A DNA stretch of 64,000 nt, from assembly GCA_002633005.1 (NCBI GenBank), contig NMRA01000306.1, positions 210,464 through 274,463 on the forward strand, given 5' to 3'. The notes below the pieces were generated by a model, which was given only the letters and a program-made list of their open reading frames with translations, was not told the DNA's origin and did not search any database. This DNA is from Phoronis australis. Taxonomy: Eukaryota; Phoronida; Phoronidae. Positions 1-12,500 of this stretch are shown in pieces. A program made the position numbers and the translations under genes. How positions within the stretch are numbered: the first letter of the stretch is position 1; the number at the start of each line of letters is the position of its first letter.

Positions 1-310
1 GACCGTCACATTTCAATCATGGCAATACTTTGAATTTGAACTAAAACAAAGAATAGCAATTTCCGAGGCTGTTTTGTACACTTAACTCAAACATGTTCAC
101 ACAAATCTTAAAGCCATACTTATAAGGCTAACCATTAAAACTACCGTCATTTGGAAAGATATGATAAGCATGGTTGCAACCCGAAAACTTAAATGCTCTG
201 TTTCAGACGTACGATCGGACTGAATGTAAAACACATGCTATTCACCAGCTGAACATTTTATTGTGTGATCGATAATAGTATTGGTTTCAACTGATATTGG
301 CTATTTGTAG

Positions 311-540
311 ATCGATGAAGACGTCAAATACGTCTCTTCAAAATTATTGGCTTACAACAGTCACAGTTGGCGAAGAAACGCATGATTGGATGTTCAGCAG
401 AGGAGTCATATACGACCCCTACACTGGCCGACACACCAGCGCCCCTTGCGCCAAACTAAACTGCATTGATAGTGATTGTGAATGGGAGGAAGAAGACTGC
501 GGGAACTCGTTAAGCTTCGTTTGTGAAAAGTCTTCCAGGG
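311..540 (+). CDS. Module 0 CTLD, second half (exon)
   Basis: One exon with phase 2 in and phase 1 out, acceptor TAG at 308-310 and donor GTGAGG at 541. It encodes the C-terminal half of a C-type lectin-like domain: a YWL strand in place of the usual WIG core, then a CxxLxC...C...C series ending in FVCEKS. The Ca2+-site motifs (EPN/QPD and WND) are absent, so classical sugar binding is doubtful. It matches the second CTLD exon of modules 1-4 in length class, phases and cysteine spacing. The first CTLD half and the PAN exon of this module must lie upstream of the window. Confidence 0.8.
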
Positions 541-3500
541 GTGAGGAAACACATATGTCACAAACTAAAACCAAATGGTCTAAAGCATTGTCATTCTATT
601 TTGCATTTTATTTATACGAAGGTTATTCTAACAAGGACAACGTTTTTGGGAAATGGTGTCAGATATAATATTTTATTCCCTATCAAAGTTAAACTTTATG
701 TGTTATAGAAGAGTTATGTTTCAAATATACTGAACCAAGCCAAACGATTTTTGATTCACATGTGCTTACATATGAAAAAATACATTTTACCCATGATCTG
801 TCTTTTAAGCATAAAAGAAAGCAGTCACGCGATTTACTCTTCATGTAATTTATTACAAATTTGGTACATACCACCTTTTTACTTACTATTGCAGACACGT
901 GGAAGGCCGGAGAGTTGTTCGATCTCTCTCTATTGTCACAGTCAGCCTTCACAGCCTCAAGTTCGGCCTGTGCAGCAAAACATTTACCGTCGTCTTCCGG
1001 AGGGTGGTGCGCTGGGTCAAACACAAACCCGAATGATTACGTTCAGGTCGACCTAGGCACGGTTATGACCGTCGTGAGAACTAAGACGCTGGTAAGTGCA
1101 ATGGCCAGGAACATCTGCGAAACCATTTGGATAGGTATCACCAGCTTTCCAAGTTAACTCGGCGTAGACTGCTCCGTCAGGAAGAATTCTGTCTTTGTCT
1201 AGCTTTGATCCACTTTACATTTAGCGATGGGATGCGCGTTTAATATATGTTATTAGCACTTTTGTTCAACGTAAAATCGGAACAAATCAATATAATTTTT
1301 GCTCCAGGCTGCTAATACCGTTACACGGCGTTCACATTAAGTTTGAGAAAAAAGGTCATAAGAATAATCCCTTGCCATTAAAGAGGCATGGAACGCAAAA
1401 GCTCGTCAAAAATATCTTTTAAACAAATCATGACGGATGCATCATCTTGCAACGTCTAGTTCAAAGTAATTCACTTTTCCCTGTGAAAATTTCCAGAAAA
1501 ACATCACAGAATTCATGTTTTCTGAAATATGCGAGAAGGAAAAACTCTGTGGTTACCACATAGTTTCTGATATCCCTGACAATTATAATAAATGCGTACA
1601 TGTGCTCATAGCCAGTTGGTTGAATTCTGTAGTGGTCAAAGGTCACATTTTCCATACAAGAGAAATGTGCTACGTTTATGTCTTGCCAAACCAAATAAGG
1701 CGACGTGCTTTGCCTTGTGGGAGAAAAGTCATCGACGTGGCGAGTTGACAGATCGTTTTTTAAATTTGAAACTTAAAGAAAATGCTTTGATATCAACGAA
1801 AAAACACTAGAAATACCCAGTGAGCATGTTGAATTCTGTGTCAGGGGCAGAGAAACACATTCAATGTTGCAATTTATTCTGTTTATCACGTTCCAGGCCT
1901 CTTTAAGAGTTCTCGTGTGAACGCTCATGCGGCATTGTCCAGTTAATTTTTGCAAACTTACTATGTTTACCAATATCTCTGTGGGAGGAGGCAGTGTGGC
2001 CTGGTTGATAAGTGCCCGCTTTCTTTACTCGAGGTCGTGGGTTCGAGTCCCACCAGGTCACACTGCTAAACCCTTGAGCCAGGTTTCTAGCTCCTCAGCT
2101 CGGTTTTAACCATATAGTAATAAAGCAAAAAATATTTCCAGGTGATCAGTGCAATGGGCCCACATGCGAGGCCTGCGCACGTCTGGTACAACGTGTATCA
2201 GACCGCCTGCAATTATTTTTTATTAATATCTCTGTGGGGACATTGTTGCCAGTTGTACACTGTGGGATATATCGTAACGAAACTCCCGGTCACAAACAAA
2301 CATGATTCCATGAACTTTGAAACAACATTTAATACCATCTTTACTTGACATTTAAACCATTGAACAGATACAAGTAAACCATATTTATATGTATGTTGCA
2401 TTCGAGAACCCTATTTTGAATGAGCAGCAGACAGGGTCCCGCTACACACTACTTTTCTTTGATTGTCTTTCGTGTTACCCTTTCATTTGTCATTCTTTTC
2501 AATATTTCACACCTGCCGAGTCCCTCTGTACATGTTACAAGCTTCTCTGTTGTTGTAGTACTACGTCATTTTATTTGTACTTCAGAATGAAACAAGTATG
2601 TTTCGAAATATTGTGTGTCTTTTAATCATGTCCTTTGGTCAGTTACTTTACCAACATTGTGTTGTATATACAGGATAGACCACGTGACTGACGGCATTCT
2701 TCTGAGTGGTATATCCTGGGTACATATTGGAAATAGTTTATACCAATTAATGCATTCGCGAGTGTGAGATTGTCTGGGCAGAGTCTTTTTTTAAGAAATA
2801 ATTTAGTTTTTTAGAGCTCATTTACTTGAAAAAAGCATTTTTCAAATGAGAAGGTATTAATGACAGAAATAAATGCGTAAAAAGCTCGAAAAACTGATTC
2901 AAGTCCGCATGTTTCGTAAGCATTGAAAATAAAAAAATATTTTTAAATTCCACCGGAGTCCAGTCTCTTGAGAATTCAGATTAGGCTTTGTATTTAACAG
3001 TTAAAAATCACGTTTTATTTGATTTCAGCCTCGATCTCAGCATAACCAGTGGGTCACGTTAATGGAGATCAGTGTGTCGATTGATGGAACCAGTTTTGAA
3101 TGTGTTAAAGATGATGTCTCCAGTTCATGCAAACAGGTAAAGATCGGCAACGTTATGCCATTATCATTATCCCATACGCGTTGAATTTGTTGAGGGACAT
3201 ACGGCCATGTAATAATATTTTCTGTATTCACCTCCCGCGCTACTTCAACAGTGACCTCAAAAAGTAGGGCAATGTAGAGTCGATTTCGTTAGCAGGTTAG
3301 ATCATCACACTTTCGGAAAATAGCTTAAAGTAATACAATTGTAGCAGTGTAGATAACACTCAACATGCAATCAGATCTCAATCCTGACATCTGGAACAGG
3401 ACTGTTAATTATATGACAGTTCTGTCTCAGTTTTCATTTGCTAAATATTATATGGTCTGCAACTCAGGCGCCGATTCTTCGCTAACTACAATATCAAATA

Positions 3501-6500
3501 TTGTTTTTAGTACTTCACTATTTTCAGGAGATGTCAAAAGTTCAGTGCAATGATACCTTTGTGTTCATCTTTGTTATCATTTTTTAAGTAATAAATCGTT
3601 ATGATTTAATAACTGTTTCTTCTACTAGAGAAGACTTGCAACCTAACGTGCAAGCACATACGTATAGGACATGATCCGATACGTGAAGAGTCTGAGTGAA
3701 GTATTTCAAAAATCTACGGAAAAAACAAGAAACTTAGAGATTTGAAGCGTATGGGATAAATACTAAACGTACCTCGATTGGCGTACATGAAGTAATATCC
3801 CACTCGACACTATTCCGGGTATCGACCGAGACCTTCGATACGCGGAATAATGTCTCGTGGGATATTACTTCATGTACCCCACTCTCGGTACGCTTCGCGT
3901 ATTTATTATAACTATTATCTTATCGTCATTGTTGTCATTGCTGTTGTCTTATTTTTATATATTTATGCTCTTGTTCTGATTATTATTATTATTGATATTG
4001 TTATTACTGGTATTAATATAATAATACTGATGATGATGGCGATGGAAATGGTGTTGACGGTGGTGGTGACGGTGGTGATGATGGTGATAGCGAAACTACT
4101 ACTAGTAATAATTGCTTTTATTTTTGCTATTGTTATTTCTATGGCAAACTTCTGTTCGCAAGTGGTTAAAACGGTGACTGCAACGCAAATATTAACTCAG
4201 TTCACTAAACAACTATGGCTAATAACAAGACAATGACAATGCATTATATGCCACGCCCAAACTAGGATTCAAAGTTATACAGAAAAAAATACCCCAAACA
4301 ACAGTTCATTACATAGAAAATAGTACATACTAGTTACACGTAGGATTGAATGAACTATTTATTACATAACAAAAATGTTTGCTGTAGAATAAGGTCAAAT
4401 TAAAAAGTTGAACTACACCTTTTTTCTCTTGCAACCGAACTCCATCACTAATAAAACGCAAATAATTTCGCACAAACGTAATTCAAATTGTGTGGCTCAA
4501 CTGACCAATCACATATCCACTGAAATTACGTCACAAATGAACAGGCGTTGTCAACGTCAGTCACAAATAGTAATAATTATAGTAATAATAATATAATAAT
4601 ATCTTTATCATCATCAGCACGTTTATTGTTAGTGTTATTATTATCATTATTATCATAATCATTATCATAACTATTGTTATTACTACTACTATTATTATTG
4701 TTGTTATTATCATATAGTGTTTGGAGTCACCATTTGCTCCTATGTTGGATGACATGCTAAGACAGAAGCGATGGACTTGAGTTACTGGACTTGTCATATG
4801 CTTTCCATGTTATTGATGATCATTCATTCTGGTTTACACTGTACAAAGTAATTTTTACCTGAGTGCTGTTGCGTTGATTTGACAAACGGTATCCGTGAAA
4901 AGAAAAGCAGCGTTTCAATAATTGTGGTGGCTATTTTTTGTGAAAGTGTTCTCGTACACGCAGTTCTCCAGGAAAAATTGGTTTAGTTGGTAACGTATAC
5001 AGCTGGGAATGTCGCTTGGTGTCGTTGTATATCCACCTTCATATTATGATACATGATGTTTAAATGAAACCCCGTTGAAGTTAATTTTAGTTACATGTAA
5101 CTGTGGCTATTCAATTATTTTGTCACAGTGATTATTATAATTACCACTGTCGTTATCAAAACGACATTAACAGACAGTTGGATATTTAACAGCGAATGTC
5201 AACAATATCTAAACTGAAAAGAACTGAGAAAGGAATTGTAGCGCACAACTAGACGCCATTCTAAAAACCCAATAAAAAGACATGTGATCGCATGCCATTT
5301 GCCTTTGTCATTTTGATTAGCTTGAGGAACATCACGTCACTGTTTTGCACACCATCCGTGGAGAAGATTCTTTTGCCACAGTAGCGATTAATTTAATCAA
5401 TCAATTTATTTCTGTAATAAAGGCCATGGGCCCACTGTAGAAAAGAGCAATGTTTAACATATTTAAGAGTGCAGCAAGCGATCACGGAGACGAAAAGCAT
5501 GCAATACTTATTTACATAGATTAACTAATTTAGCATCATCACTTGTTGACATCAATCAATTGAACTTATAAAGAGAAGGAAACTCCGAGTGGTACACTTC
5601 GATATAATTTCTCTCGGTTCCGAATATTTATCACAGCTTAGAAGGAAATGATACACGTCCTCAACAACATTGGGGCAGAAGGCTGGGACACACTCGGTTT
5701 GCCCTATCCAAATTCAAGTGCCTGCCTACTTCAATCATGAGACTGTGGCTGGAACAATCCTCCTTTTCACGGGCTTCATGAGCGATCTCTTTTACAGCAT
5801 CCTTTTCTCGTTAATATTCCCCTTTTTATCACGAACTGCACTTTTTTTTCATGTGTCGCATTTCTGTTCTTACGAATGCAATTACTTTCTCATTAACCCC
5901 AATTGCCAGTTGCGGTGTACCCACCAGCACGTGCTAAATAATGTCAAGAACGAGCAATTCTTGATTTCGACCAGTCATGCAAAGAAACGTGGTTCATGGG
6001 AAAAACAGAGTTCGCAACAATCAAATCATGGTTGATGAGAAAATAAACAGAGCTTGTAAGATAACAAATTCGTTTATGAGAACGATCGCTTTTAGTAAGA
6101 AGTTCCAAGCGGGAGGTTTGAGTGGAAGATTGTCTACCCTGAAAAGCTCAAATCAACATGACTAGATTTTACAACTAATGTGCATATATTAATATCTTAA
6201 CTATGGGGCCCTACTTCATTGTAGTTTTATGGAAATTATGACGCATACGCAGCTGTGGAACAAGTGTTTCGAGCTCGCACAAGGCATCTTAGGATAAAAC
6301 CAATATCCTACAACGCACACAAATCCATGAGGCTACAGGTGTTTGTATTGAAGACGGGTAAGTTTCCATGATCTAATATAGAGTTCTGTTTAGAATTTGC
6401 AATTGTTGCTCTATTGGATGCTGGTTTGTGTATAAATTCAAGGAAAACGTTGTTTAAAGTTACTTAAGTCTTACAAATTCTGTTAATTTACCATAGAACT

Positions 6501-9500
6501 GGGTTACACCAAAGAATTTCAAAAACTCCGTAAAAAACAACCTCATATTACCAGTATGACACTAAGAGCTAACTTGTTTTCTTTGCAACTAAGAGGTTTA
6601 CAGGGGCGGATCCAGGATTTTGAGTTTATGGGCAGGGCATAGTGCATAGCCAGGATGTGCCCGTCAGACATGCGAATCCCCCAATTGCCTAATGTAATAT
6701 GGGATAATTTTAAGGGGGCCATGGCCCCCTTGGACCCCTCTAAATCCGCCACAGGTTGCGGACGGCAGCTTGAGCTCACTAGCCAACAAATTGATCTCAC
6801 TAAAATGAAGTTCATTAAACAACGCACCTCAAATGTCGTTAGGAACTTTTTCATTGCCAAAAATTTCATTCCGTTACATACAAATTGTGAAAAAAGAGCC
6901 ACGTTGAAACCCTGGCTCATTACTAAGAGTACGCAGAGGTCGATACAGAAATGGCTCCCTTCAAACAATCTTACGAAATAATGAAGCAAGTGAGGACAAG
7001 GTTGATGAAGGGAGTTCTTCAAAATTTGGCCAAATCTGGCAGTTACCTATGGTTTACGGAACAAATAGGTACATGCCTTTAGAGGAACACTTCAACAATA
7101 TGGAGCACCAACCCTATCGAATGAAATACCAGCCAAGTAGATTACAGCCTTAACTCATCAAATTTTCGTTACAGTGCAAGACGAAGTGTTAAGCGTTAAC
7201 CATCTTCCAGACAACTCTTTTTCTGCCTCATCTCAGTCTCTGATCCCTAGTTTATTGAGGCCCCAATCTAACCAAGCATGGTGCGCCGCCTCCAACAATG
7301 ATCCGGAAGACTACGTCCAAGTTGACCTGGGGTCAGAACGGATTATTACTAAGACAGCAACACAAGTATGTTCACCCACTTCTTTTGATGATCAGCACGA
7401 AACCTCTGAAAAACACACATTACTGTTTGAGTTGGATAACCTCGTTCAGATAGAGATCAGTAGAGAAGAAATATCAAAATTTAACTTATCTGGACCAAGA
7501 AGTTTTGATAAAAGATTTCGGTTCCGAAAATTTTCAGAGGTCTCATTCGTTGTGTAAAAAGTTGAAGCTACTGAGTACTGTCGACAAGCTGTTACAGGTC
7601 TTCACAACAAAGATGATATGTAGATGTGCAACACCCTTTCGCAAAGACATACAGTAACTCAATGAGTTCACGAGAATGACTTGTGCTGATTATTTTAGTG
7701 AACGATCTTCTATTAGGCTTCCATACAGTTTTTAAAAGGTATGTTCCCACTGGTAAACTACACCGAGGAACACATCAAATTATAAGCTCGTTACGTTCAT
7801 CAGTATTTTGCTTCAGGGGGTCATCAGGTCATCATGGAACTATTTCTTCATTTTGAAATGACGAAAAGTAAATAATCAGCACATAACATACTCGTGTTTT
7901 AATTGAGCAATGGAAATGCATAGGTCTACATTCTAGCTACATTCTGTCTCCAGGGTCGCGGCAATGAGAATTCTTGGGTGACATCGATGGAGATCTACGT
8001 ATCCATTGACGGCCTTGCATTCCATTGTGTAACTAACAAAACTGACAATTTATGCATCCGGGTAAGATAATTTTTCAAATGTTTTACGTCACTTACAAAA
8101 GTCAATGCCTAATTTCACAGCCTATTTGTTGGTGCACAAATTCATCTTTAGTTTATTGCTAAAGGTTTAATGAGTTAAACATATGATACTCTTTGTTAGA
8201 TTTCTATCTTCGGTATATTTCATTGGAAGTACGACTACGGCTATTTTGCGCCATTCTAGATCTACTTGATTTTGGCAAGTGCTTGCAAAATGAACGTCAA
8301 AGACGTGAGACCACTGCAATGCCCAGTCTTAAGTCGTGTATTGTATTTGGGAATTTTATGAAGTTTGTTACCGATAAGGATTGAAGGGAACTTCGACTAC
8401 TGTATTTTGATTACGTATTCCTACACAGTTCACAGGTAACACGGATAGACACACATTTGTCGAACAGAGATTCTATACGAGTGCTAGATACATCCGAGTG
8501 AAGCCTCTGACCATCAAAACCAGGAAGTGTCTACGGCTTGAAGTTTATGCCTCCGCACCAGGTCAGTTGCACCTCTGTTCGTAGACCTGGNTTCGGGTAA
8601 GATAGTTTATGCATTCGGGTAAGATAGTTTATGCATTCGGGTAAGATAGTTTATGCATTCGGGTAAGATAATTTTTCAAATGTTTTACGTCACTTACAAG
8701 GTCAATGCCTAATTCCACAGTCTATTTGTTGATATATTTCATTGGAAGTACCACTACGGCTATTTTGCGCCATTCTAGATCTACAGTATTTGATTTTGAC
8801 GAGTTCTTGCAAAATGAACATCAAAGACGTGAGACCACTGCAACGCCCAGTCTAAAGTCGTGTATTGTATTTGGGAATTTTATGAAGTTTGTTACCGATA
8901 AGGATTGAAGGGAACTTCGACTACTGTATTTTGATTACGTATTGCTGCACAGTTCACAGGTAACACGGATAGACACACATTTGTCGAACAGAGATTCTAT
9001 ACGAGTGCTAGATACATCCGAGTGAAGCCTCTGACCATCAAAACCAGGAAGTGTCTACGGCTTGAAGTTTATGCCTCCGCACCAGGTCAGTTGCACCTCT
9101 GTTCGTAGACCTGGTGTAAAAGCAAATATCAAGAGCTGTATGGCGATTCATTGTAGATAATATATGATGCAATGTATGGGACGCGCCCTCAACCAACTGT
9201 TTGTAAACCATAGTCTCTGTGGCACCTGCCAAGTCAAATGACAACAATTTCCGAAACAAGTAAAACAATTTCAAATTAATACCTAACTAGTGACTTACGT
9301 AAGATAATGTTCTGTAATGTAAAATGCTCTGAAAGAGATGGCATTTTCAGTGATTGAAACAGCTCACGGTGTTAAGACATATTGGTCTATTTGTATGCGA
9401 AATTAGACTTTCGTTGATCTTTGCTTGCTTCACATTTTTAGAGGAAGGTGTACCCTACAGTTTGTACGATCTGCCTGCAAGTGCCTTTAGCATGTCAGGC

Positions 9501-12500
9501 AACCCAAATGGTGGGTGTCGACCCCACTATATCCCAGTTGACTTCATCTATGGTTGGTGCTGCGACACAAACACTCTGGGAAATGCCTACGTCCAGGTTG
9601 ACCTGGGAACAGTGGTCTCAATTACAAAAACAGTTACCATGGTAACCATGAATTTGTTACCTTTGTCTTCTTCAATTTTGTAGCTGAATCACAACTTTCT
9701 CTCCTTGGACAGCTGGAGACTTCATGCTATTTTTAAATAAATTATTTAAAGTTTGTCAGCATTATTAGGCAGCAGACAAAATAGTAACCGTTTCATTGAA
9801 TGTTTGTTTGCTACAATTTTTATACATCAGTAACGTCATGTTTTCATGACCGGGGAAATTTGACAAAGTTCCATCCAACCGTTCATTGAAATCCACCTGT
9901 CAATTTGTGTCTGGTACCGGTAGCTGAAGCAATATCATACTATCGTAAGCGTAATGTCTCTTCAGGTTACTCAAATCCCTGTGCGTCATTTTCTCACCTC
10001 ATGATGTACTGTTGTTTTTTTGATAACTTCCAATATCACTTTCCATACAGGGACGAACAGGTCATAACCAATGGGTAAGAACCTTGCGCATCTACACATC
10101 CAATGATGGTTCAACCTTCAAGTGTCTTCGGGATGCGTCTCAGGGCACGTGCAAAGTGGTAAGTCTTCAGCTTCAATTGTGAATTTAGAAGTCAGCAGAG
10201 TTTTTTATCTTAAACTTCCTTGCCATCGAGGCCGTCGTAGTTGTCTTTATCATCACCTGTGTCGCTGTTGTCGCCCTCATGCTTACATCATGATATCATT
10301 GTCCAATAACGTTAAGTAATCATTTCAAAATAACCCATACCTACTCCTCATGCAAACCGTGACGCAGTGTCATAAACTAAGTTTCTTCCCAACAATTCGT
10401 TCTCACAATTTTTTCTCATCATTGCAAAATTTCCCACTTTCCTACAGGAAGAACTCGTTTAGGTCTTTATATATTACATTTTGGTGATCTTGTGATCGTA
10501 ATAGAAATAGCGGGGGCGTAAAAAAGAATACATTTTGTGAAAAGAATTGTATCTAGGAGAACAATTGTGTGGTTCATAATGGAGAAGTAAGAGTACCCTG
10601 TAGTGATTATCGTACCATTGAAGAAATAGAAACCTGGTATAACATTTAACATTTTATAATTGTCTTCTCTGAGGATGTATGCAATGTTTTAAAAACATTA
10701 TAATAGACATTGAATCTATTTTTACTGTAGTTTTGTTTTTATCATTCCTTACAGTGTATTGGATTCAAATAAATGTATTATTACTGTTGTTGCTATTATT
10801 ATCATCCAAAGTGGAAGTTTTTTTGGCTTTGTTAACAGTTTGAAGGCAATCGAGACCGCTTTTCGCCAGTGTCACAGAGATTCCAAGCTACAGCGAGATA
10901 TATTCGAATTTACCCCGTCACTTATTATGGTCACACTAGCATGCGGTTAGAAGTGTATGTGGAGTCTAGAGGTAAGCTATTTTATAGGAACTTTCATGAA
11001 AAGTGATGATAACAGTCCATCTTCAAATTCCTCTTTTGCGACAAACTTTGAAGTTAAGTTTGCTGTTTTAATGCCCATATGACCTTATATGACGATCGTC
11101 TTTCACTTCGAGTTGTATATGCTGGACCATAGAAAATCGTTCAACTTTGGCCACATTCAGACAATCATACACCTGTATCTCTGTAACGGGTAATCAGACT
11201 CATACGAATCTTCAAAATACTATGATTGATGCCCTGTTCTCCATAAACATGATGAGATTTGTTTTTCAAATGCTCCACTTTTGTTGATAGGCAATTAAAA
11301 AGTTGAAATTTCATGATTTTCATGACGAAATCTGAAGTTGCATATAACGAAACCAAAATCACAATTGAGAAGTCTGTAACAGTGTTTTTTGAGATTTAAT
11401 CTTGCAGTTAACACCTTTGTTTTACTATCAGTGTACAATTCGTTTTGCTGAACTTTACTAAAATAAAAATTAGACTATACAAGCTTTCCACTTACAGAAA
11501 ATATATATACTCTTAAAGAGAGAGAAATATAGTTTTGTCAGTACTTGACTAAACATACAGACACACCGCATGCGGGCATTTATCATCACTGGGAGGAAGA
11601 TTCGAAACTCTGTGATTACCACAGAGTGTTTCCTTTCCGAGCATTTCGAAAATCGTGAACTTCGTGATTTTTTTCTGGAAATTTCCCTACGGGGGAAGTG
11701 AATTGCTCTGTAGTAGACATTGCGACTTTCGACAGGAATTGTTTAAAAGATATTTTGACGAGCCTTCGCGTTCCATGCCTCTTTAAGCTGTTCAGGCTTC
11801 AGGTACAGTAAGGTTTTTCACAAAACTGCCCTTCTGATGGTAGGACTTCAATCGTCAAGAAAACATACAAAGCATAAGTAGTTAAAACGATTCTGAAAAT
11901 CATATGGCTGTTCACCCGCTCCACATGTCCCTTCACATCAGTAGGTTGTCTCAACTGGCAGATCTAGGGCAATAACAACCATTTTTGTAGAAAAAATGAC
12001 CACGTAGTCATCAAATTGGCGTGGGAAGGCGTTTGTTTCGTGTTTTTTGTGTTCGTAGTGGACAGGCGCCCTGAGATTTTTTATTTAATCAGTAAATTTA
12101 AAGGAAGAGCCGCTTTAAGTTTGAATTTGCTCCTCAACTTACGTCATCTTGTTTTCGAGCCTGACAGGAAGATTGTAAACAAATATTTTTGCAGTTGCCA
12201 TCAATTATTACAATTTGCAAAATATGTTACATTCACTTGATGTAGGTACCCCTGCTCTACAAGAATTCAGTACAAATTATCTGCCGCGGGAAGCTTTTTC
12301 ATCTACGACACAAGAGTCTTCGACATTTCAAGCGAGTGCAGCCACAATTGACAACAGATACGCTTGGTGCACGTCATCTGGCAGCGATCCTAATGACTAC
12401 CTCCAGGTTGACCTCGGTGTACAGATGATAATTGCAAAAGTTGCTACGAAGGTGAATTCCCTGACTTAAGATTTTTGACATTTCAATCAAAAAAAATAAA

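Larger units (their letters stand above)
8062..9119. repeat. Tandem duplication of the DSb exon 3 region
   Basis: 8062-8590 and about 8664-9119 are direct copies: intron 5' part, exon and the downstream GTCAGTTGCACCTCTG stretch. The second copy lacks about 80 intronic bases and has several substitutions. The N at 8591 marks a sequencing gap or join. Confidence 0.8.

Noticed and set aside
1987-2075. A functional tRNA gene
   Set aside because: The T arm and B box are good, but the acceptor stem is offset from the T arm and the anticodon arm does not fold cleanly; a SINE head fits better.
5670-6035. 121-codon + ORF rich in Phe/Leu in the DSa exon 2-3 intron
   Set aside because: No domain, no phase-compatible splice borders and no counterpart in other modules; taken as chance.
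6543-7022. 159-codon minus-strand ORF
   Set aside because: It runs through the hAT-like MITE and its palindrome; no recognisable protein features.
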